Of a DNA stretch of 64,000 bases, positions 45,927-54,976 are shown in pieces. The stretch spans positions 62,001 to 126,000 of the forward strand of contig REAB01000049.1 in the NCBI GenBank assembly GCA_004293645.1, in the 5' to 3' direction. Made by a program: the position numbers and the translations under genes. Each line of letters begins with the position of its first letter. Within the stretch, counting starts at the first letter, position 1. The notes beneath the pieces are model-generated. The model had not been told where the DNA came from and made no database searches. It saw only the letters and a program-made list of their open reading frames with translations. The DNA is from Cytophagia bacterium (lineage in GTDB: Bacteria > Bacteroidota > Bacteroidia > Cytophagales > Spirosomataceae).

Positions 45927-46110
45927 GTCCTTATTTGGTTTTTTAGTTAAACAAATGATTGTCTTTTTTTAATTTATTTACAAATTATTGAACATCATAT
46001 GGACTCAAAAAAGATTCAACATAAAGACGTTGCTGATAAGGTAAAGGTTGTAAAGCGGTAACGATTTTTTAAAAAAATGTTACGACAGCATCTAAACGTT
46101 GAACTGTACC

Positions 46111-46156
46111 AAAAAGCAAGAAGCCCGAACAATGTTGTTCGGGCTTCTTGCTTTTT
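46111..46156. terminator. Bidirectional terminator after the second lipoprotein gene
   Basis: A 21-bp perfect stem (46111-46131 with 46136-46156) around an ATGT loop, again with the core GAAGCCCGAACA. Confidence 0.9.
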
Positions 46157-46163
46157 AAGAATT

Positions 46164-46550
46164 CTATTTTCGATTAAATCGCTGGTAAGCTCCTTCGTAT
46201 TTATCTGCTCGTTCTTGCCAAACAAATTGGTTTTGGCTGTATTCAACGATATAGTATTTCTTGTTGTCGTTGGCCATAATAATCTGTCGCTGGGCTGCAT
46301 CAAAAAACCATTGCGGCCTAATTAAAGGGACTTTACTACTTACAAAAACAGGCTGCTGAATTGTATTATCTTCTAAAAACGTAATTCCCAGTCCGATGTT
46401 TACAGCAGGAGAAACAGGTGAATATAACTCCCAACTACCCACAAAATAGTTGCGGTCAAGTACTACTGACTTAGGTGTTTTGTCAGCGCAGCCCATTAAG
46501 AAGCTTATCAACAAAATAAAGGCTACTTTTAAATGTGGGTTCTTTTTCAT
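46164..46550 (-). CDS. Small lipoprotein, lipocalin-like, hypothetical
   Basis: 128 residues from MKKNPHLKVAFILLISFLMGC (lipobox LMGC). The mature part begins with a GSWELYSPVSP motif, as in small lipocalin-like (META/DUF-type) lipoproteins, followed by beta strands. Function unknown. The start eight codons upstream was rejected because it precedes the positive signal region. It is separated from the previous lipoprotein gene by its own hairpin terminator. Confidence 0.7.
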   Translation of the reverse strand: MKKNPHLKVAFILLISFLMGCADKTPKSVVLDRNYFVGSWELYSPVSPAVNIGLGITFLEDNTIQQPVFVSSKVPLIRPQWFFDAAQRQIIMANDNKKYYIVEYSQNQFVWQERADKYEGAYQRFNRK

Positions 46551-46734
46551 GGTGCTTAGATAAAATAGTTTCAATAGGTTTGATTTAAAAACACTTTTAA
46601 TAACATGGAAAGACCCTTGGTATAATAACGCAATTGATAATAAAAAGATTGTACTCCCACAACGAGTTATGTTAAAAAAAGTTACAGCAGCATCTAAAAA
46701 CAGGTAATTCTACGTATTCCGTTTTGAGTTTAGT

Positions 46735-46742
46735 TATTTTTG
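46735..46742 (+). promoter_or_regulatory. TAnnTTTG promoter element of the Ig-like lipoprotein gene
   Basis: TATTTTTG lies 28 bases before the ATG at 46771. Confidence 0.55.
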
Positions 46743-46770
46743 CCTTCAAACTATTTCATCGCCAATTGCC

Positions 46771-48423
46771 ATGACCAAAACAACCCGACAATATATTATC
46801 CATTCACTCATTCACTCATTCATCATTCTCTCATTACTCGCAAGTTGCTCACAGCAAATTCCGCCTACGGGTGGGAAAAAAGATATTATTGCGCCCGAAC
46901 TTGTGCAATCAATACCCAAAAACAAACAAACAAATTATACGGGAAAGAGCGTCGAATTGAAGTTTGATGAATACGTAGTGATAGAGGGACTTCAACAAAA
47001 ACTGCTCATCACACCCGACGCGGGCGAATACGACACCAAAGTTTTACCCGAAGGTTTACGACTTACTTTCAAAAAACCGTTGGAAAAAGACCGTACTTAT
47101 TCGCTGTCGTTTGGCGATGCTGTCAAAGATTTTAGCGAACGCAATCCTGCTAAAAATTTACGTCTGGTTTTTAGTACGGGCGCGGCCTTAGACTCGGCGG
47201 CAGTGCGAGGCAACGTGCGCGACCTGCAAAGCAACAAGCCCACTTTTGAAACCCTCGTGGGTTTGTATCGAAACTCCGACACGCTCAATCCCGAAAAAAT
47301 GAAACCCGTTTATTTTACTCGTACCGACAGCTTAGGAAATTTTTCGATTGAGAATATCCAATCCAATAGTTATCGGCTCATTGCCCTCGAAGACCAAAAC
47401 CGCTCTTTAACCTATAACATGAAGGTCGAAAAAATTGCTTTTTTACCAGATTCTCTGTTGATAAAAGATTCTACGCAAATCTCAGGCGTTTCGTTGGGGC
47501 TATTTTTGGCCAATCGAAGCCCCCAAAAGGTCAAAACAACGCAACCAAGGGCATTTTATTACACCATTGTTTATGAAAGAGGATTCACCGATTTTAAAGT
47601 AAATTTCAATAATCCAACCGACTCGCTGCCTTATTTTCAGAGCAGCCCCACCGAGTTGAAGTTTTTTAATACCAAAAGCCGCAAAGACACGGTTGTGGCC
47701 AAAATTACGCTCCGCGACTCGTTGGGATTGGCGTTTGAACACACCCAAAAAATAAAATTCAGAGAAAGTAAAGCCAATACCAAAAACCCCGAACAAAACC
47801 GCGACTCGTTCGAAGGCAAAGCCAAACTTGAAGAAAACCAAGAAATAATACCAGGTAAAATTGCTTTCAAACTCACCTTTAATAAGCCCATCGTGGAGGC
47901 ACGTTTGGAACAAATTAAAATGCGCAGCGATAGTACAAAAAACGAAGACCTGCAACCCAGCAATTTTATTTGGACCAACAACCGCACCGAGTTTACCATC
48001 GAAACCCGCTACCAAGCCACCAAAGAACTGAAAATTGTGATTCCCAAAAACACATTTTTTACGCTCGAAAATGACACCCTTCCCGCCAAAACGTACCGCT
48101 TTAACGTCATGGAAGAAGAAAACTACGGCACGATTGAAGGAGTAGTAAAAAATGCCAAAGATAATTTTATAGTAGAACTTCTAAACGACAAATACGAAGT
48201 CGTGAAATCGGTGGCCAGCGAAACCAATTTTCAATTTAACTACATAAAGCCCAGCATCTATTTTATTCGGGCAATTGTGGATAAAAACAAAAATAACAAG
48301 TGGGACACGGGCAACTTTAAAACCAAACTCCTCGCCGAACCCATTATTTTCTTACCAGAACCCATTAAAGTGAAGAAAAACTTTGTGCTAAGTGGCTATA
48401 TTTTAGACTTATCCACAAAATAA
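46771..48423 (+). CDS. Ig-like domain lipoprotein (SbsA-type N-terminal domain)
   Basis: 550 residues. Lipoprotein signal with lipobox LASC, then QQIPPTGGKKDIIAPELV, the start common to a Bacteroidota family with an SbsA-type Ig-like domain (about 35-135: KFDEYVVIEG, LTFKKPLEKDRTYSLSFGD). Further beta domains follow, with a carboxypeptidase-regulatory-like segment (TDSLGNFSIENIQSNSYRLIAL) and a C-terminal Ig/CnaB-like region (KPSIYFIRAIVDKNKNNKWD). Surface or outer-membrane lipid anchored; role unknown. The gene ends at the edge of the DnaA-box cluster. Confidence 0.85.
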   Translation: MTKTTRQYIIHSLIHSFIILSLLASCSQQIPPTGGKKDIIAPELVQSIPKNKQTNYTGKSVELKFDEYVVIEGLQQKLLITPDAGEYDTKVLPEGLRLTFKKPLEKDRTYSLSFGDAVKDFSERNPAKNLRLVFSTGAALDSAAVRGNVRDLQSNKPTFETLVGLYRNSDTLNPEKMKPVYFTRTDSLGNFSIENIQSNSYRLIALEDQNRSLTYNMKVEKIAFLPDSLLIKDSTQISGVSLGLFLANRSPQKVKTTQPRAFYYTIVYERGFTDFKVNFNNPTDSLPYFQSSPTELKFFNTKSRKDTVVAKITLRDSLGLAFEHTQKIKFRESKANTKNPEQNRDSFEGKAKLEENQEIIPGKIAFKLTFNKPIVEARLEQIKMRSDSTKNEDLQPSNFIWTNNRTEFTIETRYQATKELKIVIPKNTFFTLENDTLPAKTYRFNVMEEENYGTIEGVVKNAKDNFIVELLNDKYEVVKSVASETNFQFNYIKPSIYFIRAIVDKNKNNKWDTGNFKTKLLAEPIIFLPEPIKVKKNFVLSGYILDLSTK

Positions 48424-48989
48424 AGACTAATCCACACCAATAGTGGATAACTTATCAAAGCTAATGGCGCAATTTTTGCATATTTACTGAATAATCAAAA
48501 ATAGATAGGCAGGTTTTGGGTTGTGAAACGTTGTTTTCACAAAAAGGCTTTTTATGAGGATAAAATGTGTACAACTATGTGGATAACTGATACTTGCGAG
48601 GTAGTAAATGTGGATAAACATACAAATAGCGCGTGGAAAACTTTAAATTAATGTGGAAAACTATTTTGCTCAAACGCTGTTGTGGATAAAGGATGTGGTT
48701 ATCCACAACTTAAAAGCGGCTTTTGAACACTGTTTTGTGTGGACAAAAAGCTATCCACAGCGTGGATAACATAATCCACAATTTTTCGTTTTTTGTGCAT
48801 AATTCGATAAAAGTCCTGAAAAACAGTACATTTGATTGTGGATAAAATGGCCAACACGGTGGATAACTAAGCAACTTATGCACAATTGTCTTTTTAAGAA
48901 AGTGAATAAGATGTGCATAACTTAGTTGTCCACTTATCCACGGTGCTAATGAATTATAATAGTTTTAAATATTTTAATTATTTATTGTA
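48424..48989. other. Candidate chromosomal replication origin (oriC) with DnaA boxes
   Basis: A 565-bp gene-free region with five perfect TTATCCACA boxes in either orientation (48578, 48609, 48681, 48699, 48837), three TTATGCACA boxes (48794, 48876, 48912) and at least eight with one mismatch (for example 48428, 48442, 48738, 48751, 48761, 48772, 48858, 48934). An AT-rich run at 48943-48988 beside the boxes could be the unwinding element. TTGTGAAA and TTTCACAA at 48521-48542 repeat a pair seen around the parS-like site. mnmG is 3 kb away; dnaA is not in the window. Confidence 0.8.
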
Positions 48990-50813
48990 ATGGGTGCAAA
49001 AAAAATGTGGATAACGTTGCTCTTTGGGTGTACAGCAATGCTCGTCTTGAATGGAACACTTTATGCGCAGACTGACGCAGAATTGGCCGACGTGTATTTT
49101 CAGAAAGGGGAATGTGAAAAAGCCGTGGGGTTGTATCAGAAAGTGTTGCGCAAAGATTTTAACAAAATTTATTTGAGGCGGTACGTAACGTGCGTGGTCA
49201 AACAAAAGTCGTGGGAGGAGGCCGAGCGGTTTTTTAGAAAACAAATAAAATCGGAAGAACGCTTTGGATACCTCTACACCATGTACGCAGGCCGACTTCT
49301 CGAAATCCAAGCCAAACCCGAAGAAGCCCAAAAAAAATACGCTGAGGCCATTGCCCAAATTAGTCCACAAGACCTCAATGCTTACAAAGAACTCTCAGAT
49401 GAGTTTAGAGAGGTCGAAAATCTGGACGGTGCAACGGACGCTCTGCTGAAAGGTCGTGCCGTGTCGGGCAACGAAGGGCTGTTTAAAATGGAGTTGGCCA
49501 GCCTTTACGCACAAACGGGCAAAACCGAGCTGATGATTGAAGAATTGCTGAACTTAGGATTGGCTATTCAGAACAAAGAAGCCATCCAAAATTACCTGCA
49601 AGATTTTTTACGCGATGAAAAAGACCAAGCAAAATTTGAGAAGATTTTGTACGAAAAAATTCAACGCCAAGCCAACGAGCCTTTTTATGCCGAAATGCTC
49701 ATTTGGTTTTTTTCGCAGAAAAAACAGTTCAGTAAAGCATTTATCCAAGAACGTGCCTTAGACCGACGCTTCAAATACAACGGTATTCGGGTGTACGACT
49801 TGGGTAGTTTGGCACTCCAAAATAAAGAATACGCCGCCGCTGTGCAATGTTTTGAATACGTGGTGAAAGAATATCCGAGCGGCCAATTATACCCGTTTGC
49901 GCGTCGCATGATGATTGCGGCCCGCGAAGAGCAAGTAAAAAGTACGTATCCAATTGAAGAGTTGGCGGTGCGGCAGCTCATTGGCGATTATCAAAAGCTA
50001 CTAAACGAACTGGGGAAAAACACCAAAACCCTCGAAGCCATGCGAAGTTTGGCCACGTTGCACGCCTTTTATTTGGATGAAAAAGATACGGCCATCGTTA
50101 TTTTACAAAATGCCGTTCAGATTGGACGCACCGAAAGCGATTTTGTGGATAAGTGCAAACTGGATTTGGGCGACATTTTTTTGCTCAAAAGCGAACCTTG
50201 GGAGTCGGCGTTGCTGTACGCCCAAGTCGAAAAATCGCAACGCGAAACGCCATTGGGATATGAGTCAAAGCTGCGCAACGCCCGCTTAAATTACTACAAA
50301 GGCGATTTTGCGCTCTCGAAAGACATGCTTAATATCTTGAAAATGGCCACCACCCGTGAAATTGCCAACGATGCGGGTTGGCTAAGTTTACTCATCGAAG
50401 ACAATACTGGCCTTGACACCTCAGAGCAGGCCATGCGCGACTACGCCGCCGTTGATTTGTTGTTGTACCAAAACAAAACCAATGAAGCCCTCAATGAATT
50501 AGACAAACTATTTGTGAAGTACAAAAACCATACGCTATCAGACGAAATACTGTGGCTCAAAGCTAAGACATACGCCAAAATGGGTAACAACCAAAAGGCT
50601 GTGGATAACTTACAGCAAATTGTGGATAACTACGGGCAAGATATTTTGGCCGACGACGCGCTGTTTATGTTGGCCGATTTGTACCAAAATCAACTGAAAG
50701 ACAAAGACAAAGCCATGACGCTTTATCAGCAAATGCTCGAAAAATACCCAGGAAGTATTTACGTGGTAGAATCCAGAAAAAGATTCAGAACACTGCGCGG
50801 CGACGCGCTCTGA
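48990..50813 (+). CDS. TPR protein, exported
   Basis: 607 residues with a signal peptide (MWITLLFGCTAMLVLNGTLYAQ) and many tetratricopeptide-like helical pairs from about residue 30 (DVYFQKGECEKAVGLYQKVL) to the end (ADDALFMLADLYQNQLKDKD). Such proteins act as periplasmic scaffolds; there is no enzymatic domain. An earlier ATG-equivalent is used; MKKMW-type internal starts are possible. The coding sequence itself contains perfect DnaA-box sequences (49006, 50145, 50600, 50621), one of them in the signal peptide codons. Base composition is host-like. Confidence 0.85.
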   Translation: MGAKKMWITLLFGCTAMLVLNGTLYAQTDAELADVYFQKGECEKAVGLYQKVLRKDFNKIYLRRYVTCVVKQKSWEEAERFFRKQIKSEERFGYLYTMYAGRLLEIQAKPEEAQKKYAEAIAQISPQDLNAYKELSDEFREVENLDGATDALLKGRAVSGNEGLFKMELASLYAQTGKTELMIEELLNLGLAIQNKEAIQNYLQDFLRDEKDQAKFEKILYEKIQRQANEPFYAEMLIWFFSQKKQFSKAFIQERALDRRFKYNGIRVYDLGSLALQNKEYAAAVQCFEYVVKEYPSGQLYPFARRMMIAAREEQVKSTYPIEELAVRQLIGDYQKLLNELGKNTKTLEAMRSLATLHAFYLDEKDTAIVILQNAVQIGRTESDFVDKCKLDLGDIFLLKSEPWESALLYAQVEKSQRETPLGYESKLRNARLNYYKGDFALSKDMLNILKMATTREIANDAGWLSLLIEDNTGLDTSEQAMRDYAAVDLLLYQNKTNEALNELDKLFVKYKNHTLSDEILWLKAKTYAKMGNNQKAVDNLQQIVDNYGQDILADDALFMLADLYQNQLKDKDKAMTLYQQMLEKYPGSIYVVESRKRFRTLRGDAL

Positions 50814-50818
50814 AAACG

Positions 50819-51484
50819 TTAAGAACGTTTCGACAAAACCCGAAATAGCCCCCAAACCGAAAATGCTACCAACACCACAATAACCACCCGACTCCCGATA
50901 GATTCGTTCGGGTTGTCGAGTAGTTGTCGTATCTCGCGGGCTTCTTTGCCCACCCAAACTGCCAAAAGAGTGCGGGGAATCATGCCACAAAAACCACCTA
51001 AAAGCACATTTCTGAACCGAATACCCGACACCGCAAACAGTAAATTGGTGAGGGCAAACGGCAGTACGGGGGATAATTTGGTAAAAAAAATAAACAGAAA
51101 TTCGTTTTGGTAAATGCGCTCAAAAAATGGAGCGGTGCGTTTGTTGTTCTGAAAATAAGTGCGCCAGCGGTGGGTATCTGTCCATTGAATAGCCCCGTAA
51201 ACCAAACCAATGGCGGCCATGTTGAGCAATACCAAAGGAAACACCGCTGCCCAACCCAAGAAATACCCAAAACCCAACGCCAATAAAGTAGGAGGTATCA
51301 GAGCCAAAGCAACGGCGAACACGCAGAGTAATGTCATTAAAATCCAGTCATTGCGCGTAAAAAGCTGCACCATTTGCTCGTTTTGGCGAAGCCAATCGGC
51401 GGCTAACGAACTGGTGATAAGAGGAGCAACTGTCAAAAAAAATGCCGAGAAACTCGGCACCGAAACGTATTTTTTTAGATTCAT
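50819..51484 (-). CDS. VTT domain (TVP38/TMEM64, DedA-like) membrane protein
   Basis: 221 residues from MNLKKYVSVPSFSAFFLTVA. Five or six hydrophobic segments, with the family text GFGYFLGWAAVFPLVLLNM and FTKLSPVLPFALTNLLFAVSGI followed by FGG-type glycine turns (VLLGGFCGMIPRT). Members move or organise membrane lipids; here the role is not known. The start overlaps the end of the GDSL gene by four bases (ATGA), so they are coupled. Confidence 0.88.
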   Translation of the reverse strand: MNLKKYVSVPSFSAFFLTVAPLITSSLAADWLRQNEQMVQLFTRNDWILMTLLCVFAVALALIPPTLLALGFGYFLGWAAVFPLVLLNMAAIGLVYGAIQWTDTHRWRTYFQNNKRTAPFFERIYQNEFLFIFFTKLSPVLPFALTNLLFAVSGIRFRNVLLGGFCGMIPRTLLAVWVGKEAREIRQLLDNPNESIGSRVVIVVLVAFSVWGLFRVLSKRS

Positions 51485-52185
51485 TGAGGGTGTTTTTTGA
51501 ACAAAATAGGCTTCAACACCGCCGTCCAACGTCGGTAGCCTTCGGCGTTCATGTGGAGGCTGTCGGCCAAAAAAATACTGTCGTCAGGGTGGCCATTTTT
51601 GAGCATTGTTTGGGTAATGTCAATATAATGGTGGCGATTGTCGGTTTCAATAAAGGCTTTGATGAGCGCGTTTACCTTCGATGCTTCTTGCCAACGACTC
51701 CACCGCAGCGGTGAGGGTTTGATAGAAATGTAGTACAGCTCGACTTTTGGTAACGCTTGGCGTAGCTTTTTTACCAGTGCTACGTAGGCATCGCGTACTT
51801 GGGTAGGTGTTTTAGAAAGCGATTCAAATAAATCATTTTCGCAGTAAATCACCACCGTTTTGGGTTGGTACTTTATTGCGTTTCGGTTGGCATAATACGT
51901 TACCTCAGGAAAAGTAGAGCCGCCAAAGCCGCGATTGACAATGGGCAAAGGGGCTAAATCGGCTTTGGCATTTTTCCAAAAAAAGAAGCTCGAACTACCC
52001 GTAAACACAATTTGGCCCGCCGCAGGAGTTTGAACGGAATCTTGTTGTTCGTAACGCCGAATGGTACTTTCAAATCGGTTGAGGGCATATTCGGGTTCAA
52101 AAGGAGGGGCAATTTGGGTGTAATTAGTAGGCCGCTGACAGCTCCAAAACAGCAAGGAAAAACCAACAAAAAAAGCTAATTTCAT
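51481..52185 (-). CDS. GDSL/SGNH-family hydrolase, lipoprotein
   Basis: 234 residues with a lipoprotein signal (lipobox FWSC). SGNH blocks: serine in IVFTGSSSFFFW, glycine in NRGFGGST, asparagine in CENDLFES and the Asp-His pair in DSLHMNAEGYRRW. It should hydrolyse esters, probably of acyl or acetyl groups on glycans, in the periplasm or at the outer membrane. It is the middle gene of the NHL-GDSL-VTT operon, three bases after the NHL gene. Confidence 0.9.
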   Translation of the reverse strand: MKLAFFVGFSLLFWSCQRPTNYTQIAPPFEPEYALNRFESTIRRYEQQDSVQTPAAGQIVFTGSSSFFFWKNAKADLAPLPIVNRGFGGSTFPEVTYYANRNAIKYQPKTVVIYCENDLFESLSKTPTQVRDAYVALVKKLRQALPKVELYYISIKPSPLRWSRWQEASKVNALIKAFIETDNRHHYIDITQTMLKNGHPDDSIFLADSLHMNAEGYRRWTAVLKPILFKKHPQ

Positions 52186-52188
52186 GCT

Positions 52189-53256
52189 CTAAACGCGTTC
52201 CAATTTAACGGGATAGGTCTGTTTGGCGTTCCATTGGCAAATGTACAGGTTGCCGTCGTTGTCGGGGCAAACGTCGTGGCAGTGCATCAAAATACCCTCT
52301 ACCGATTTGTCTTGTACCATCACCTGCAAATTGCCGTTTTGATAAACGGGTTTTGTGCCGCCAGGATTGGAAACCACGCGGTCGTTTTGGTCTAAAATGG
52401 TTACAAAACCAGAATTGGGCGTTTGGTTCAAGTACCGCAACCGCGACCAACACACGCCCGCGTACAAATTTTGGCCGTGCAACACAGGCCGACACACAAA
52501 TGCGCCAGGCAAAAAGATGGTAGAAAGATAGTTGCCGTCGAGCGTAAATCTTTTGAATGAATTGTGAACACGCGAAGTAATGAGTAACGTTGGATTGGCG
52601 GCATTGCGGTAATCTACTGCTATACCGTGAGCTGTTGCAAATTGCGCGTCGCCGTCGCCAGGTCCGCCAAACTTGCGAATGAACTCTCCTTTTTGGTTAA
52701 ATTGAAGTATAAACTGCGAACCGTAACCGTCGGCTACGTAAATGTCGCCGTTTGGTCCAACGCAAGTTTCGGTGGGTCGGTAGTTCATTTTTTCTTCGTA
52801 AACGCCAATTTTGGCGGGATGTGGCAATTCGAGCAACACCGTGCCTTTCAAATCAGTTTTTACTACTTTTCCAGAGGCAGGATTGCAAATAAACAAAAAC
52901 TCTTCGCCGTTGGCGTTCCAGAGCGTGAGGCCGTGGCCGTCGGCGTAGTCGTGGCCCCAACTGTCGAGCAGCTTGCCCGAACGGTCGTAGATTAAAATAT
53001 TATTTTTCACTTCGTCCGTAATCATAATCAGCCTACCCTTGCTGTCCAGTACCATCTCGTGGCAATTTTTAACTGGAAATTGCGCCGCGTCTAAGTTGCC
53101 CCATTTGGCATTGAGCCTGTACCGAAATTTGCCGTGCCCAATTATCTCACCGTCGGCTTTGGGCTGTGCTTTTAAAATATGGAACGAAGGAGCGGCAACG
53201 ATGGCCGTTTTGAGCAAATTAGCACCAAATTCACGGCGCGATAAGTTTGTTTTCAT
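52189..53256 (-). CDS. NHL-repeat beta-propeller protein with twin-arginine signal
   Basis: 355 residues. A Tat-type signal (SRREFGANLLKTAIVAAPSF) precedes a six-bladed propeller with NHL-like blades (HEMVLDSKGRLIMITDE, VGPNGDIYVADGYGSQFIL, FRKFGGPGDGDAQF, HDVCPDNDGNLYICQWN). Related proteins include 6-bladed propeller lyases and binding proteins; no lyase motif is clear. Export by the Tat system suggests a folded, possibly metal-containing, protein. It begins a three-gene operon with GDSL and VTT genes. Confidence 0.85.
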   Translation of the reverse strand: MKTNLSRREFGANLLKTAIVAAPSFHILKAQPKADGEIIGHGKFRYRLNAKWGNLDAAQFPVKNCHEMVLDSKGRLIMITDEVKNNILIYDRSGKLLDSWGHDYADGHGLTLWNANGEEFLFICNPASGKVVKTDLKGTVLLELPHPAKIGVYEEKMNYRPTETCVGPNGDIYVADGYGSQFILQFNQKGEFIRKFGGPGDGDAQFATAHGIAVDYRNAANPTLLITSRVHNSFKRFTLDGNYLSTIFLPGAFVCRPVLHGQNLYAGVCWSRLRYLNQTPNSGFVTILDQNDRVVSNPGGTKPVYQNGNLQVMVQDKSVEGILMHCHDVCPDNDGNLYICQWNAKQTYPVKLERV

Positions 53257-53326
53257 AGAAAAAAAGTTTGGGAAAATCTACGCAAAAGGTTTTTTTAAGA
53301 GTAAGTACCCAAAGGCGCATTTTTAC

Positions 53327-53551
53327 TCAATTGAGATCTTGCTGTGATTTAATGGCTTCATAATCAGTGCGTAATCTACCGTATTCGGTGGCTAAAAAAA
53401 CTTGTAGTTCGGCGTTAAAATCGGCTTTGTCGGTTTCCGAAAGCGACTCGTACAAATCTTTGAGTTCTTGGTTGATGGCGGTACGCTCCGCGTCGTTGGC
53501 GGCATTGATGGAACGATAGTGGTACTGGCGAAAATTGAAAGAAGTGGGCAT
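53327..53551 (-). CDS. Small acidic helical protein, hypothetical
   Basis: 74 residues from MPTSFNFRQYHYRSINAANDAERTAINQEL. Mostly helical, charged, with no signal or membrane segment. A longer frame upstream would run through a tract that includes the pseudogene start and is not credible. I recognise no family. Confidence 0.6.
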   Translation of the reverse strand: MPTSFNFRQYHYRSINAANDAERTAINQELKDLYESLSETDKADFNAELQVFLATEYGRLRTDYEAIKSQQDLN

Positions 53552-53701
53552 AATATCTAAGAGGCTTCTAAAATTCAAATGAGCCGAAAGTTCCGAAACT
53601 TTTGGGGTGTTTGCAATCGAACTGGTAATATTGGGTTTGATTTTAAACAAAATACCAACTTTCCAGCGGGCTATTTTGTTGTATTTTGAAACAGTAAAAA
53701 T

Positions 53702-53836
53702 ATGCAAATCTATGACGTATTGATAATAGGCGGAGGCCCTTGTGGGCTGGCGGTGGGCATCGAAGCGAGCCACGTTATTTTAGAAAAGGGAAGCCTCACC
53801 GAATCTTTGCGCCCGCGTGTGGCAAGTATAAAATAG
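53702..53836 (+). pseudogene. N-terminal fragment of a YpdA-like pyridine nucleotide-disulfide oxidoreductase
   Basis: 44 residues: MQIYDVLIIGGGPCGLAVGI, then EASHVILEKGSLTESLR and a stop. The FAD loop GGGPCGLAVGI and the text LEKGSLTES match the start of YpdA (bacillithiol disulfide reductase-like) proteins. The fragment lacks a few residues between GIEA and SHVI and everything after SLR. It is a remnant cut by the foreign monooxygenase region that follows 50 bases later. Confidence 0.7.
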
Positions 53837-53885
53837 CACCCACGCACAATTTAAAGCATCTTGACAACTAATAAAAGCAAAACTT

Positions 53886-54968
53886 ATGGATAAAGATATC
53901 ACAATTATTGGTGCAGGTTCAACAGGACTTTCGGCAGGAATATTTTTGGACGCTTTGGGCTATAAACCCAGAATATTTGAGAAAAGGGATAGAGTAAAAA
54001 TAACAAAAGCGATTGGCATAAATCCTGTAACACTTCAACTTTTTGAGAAATCTGGCCTTACAAAACGATTTATAAATAACGGTTGGAGATTAGATTGCAT
54101 GAACTTTTGGTACAATGACGACTTGATATATAAGAACCAATTTTCCAAAGCAAAGCACCCATACCCTTTCATGATTGTTCAGCCTCAATTTGAAACTGAA
54201 CAAATATTAGAAGACTATTTGAACGAAAAAGGCATTGAAATTGAAAGAAATATTGAACTTTTGAAAATATCGAATGGCAGAACTTCGATGGAGTTGGAGT
54301 TTAAAAATGTCAATAATGATACAAAATTTAGCCTTTACACAGACGGAGTTGTTATCGGTGCGGACGGAAATAAAAGCAAGGTCAGACAAGAAATTGGCGT
54401 AGAAATGAAAGGTTGGGAACACCCTACCAAATACACTTTGTACGACATTGAATTAGAAACTCCTATTTCATACAAAGAAGGGCATTATCGTTTTTACAGA
54501 GACGGTGCAATGCTTATGTTGCATATTCGGGACGGAGTTTGGCGAGTTGGTGGAAATTTAAAAGATGTACTGAACTATTTACCAAAAGGCACTAAAATTG
54601 GAAAAACGAGTTGGGAAACAACCTTTACCATTAGTGAAAAGGTAGCCTCAAATTATAGTGTTGGTAATGTGCATATCATTGGCGATGCAGCACATATTCA
54701 TTCGCCTTTGGGCGGAAAGGGTATGAATATGTGCATTGAAGACAGTTACATATTTTCAGAACTTTTTCACCAAAATAGAGAGAAGGAGTTTTCAAATGTT
54801 AGACGTAAAAAAGTACTAAATACGGTTGGAGTGTTAGGACAACTTACCGAAGTAGTAGGCGGACAGCATTTTATTGGTAGGGTAATGAGAGGAAGTATGA
54901 AACCTTTTTCATTTTTATTTCCAGTTTTTATGCCTTACATGAGGAACTTTTTACTCGGAATAAAATAA
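53886..54968 (+). CDS. FAD-dependent aromatic-type monooxygenase
   Basis: 360 residues, group A flavin hydroxylase (FAD_binding_3). FAD loop GAGSTGLSAG at about 9-18, a middle DG motif (GVVIGADGNKSKVRQ) and the C-terminal GDAAHIHSPLGGKGMN. The substrate is unknown. Composition differs from its neighbours: line 54241-54300 has 20 G+C in 60, against 34 of 60 at 55261-55320 in lpdA. Remnants of other genes lie on both sides, suggesting recent acquisition. Confidence 0.88.
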   Translation: MDKDITIIGAGSTGLSAGIFLDALGYKPRIFEKRDRVKITKAIGINPVTLQLFEKSGLTKRFINNGWRLDCMNFWYNDDLIYKNQFSKAKHPYPFMIVQPQFETEQILEDYLNEKGIEIERNIELLKISNGRTSMELEFKNVNNDTKFSLYTDGVVIGADGNKSKVRQEIGVEMKGWEHPTKYTLYDIELETPISYKEGHYRFYRDGAMLMLHIRDGVWRVGGNLKDVLNYLPKGTKIGKTSWETTFTISEKVASNYSVGNVHIIGDAAHIHSPLGGKGMNMCIEDSYIFSELFHQNREKEFSNVRRKKVLNTVGVLGQLTEVVGGQHFIGRVMRGSMKPFSFLFPVFMPYMRNFLLGIK

Positions 54969-54976
54969 TAAAAACA

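Noticed and set aside
53327-53773. 148-residue version of the small helical protein
   Set aside because: The N-terminal half has no protein-like pattern and overlaps the start of the YpdA-like remnant on the other strand.
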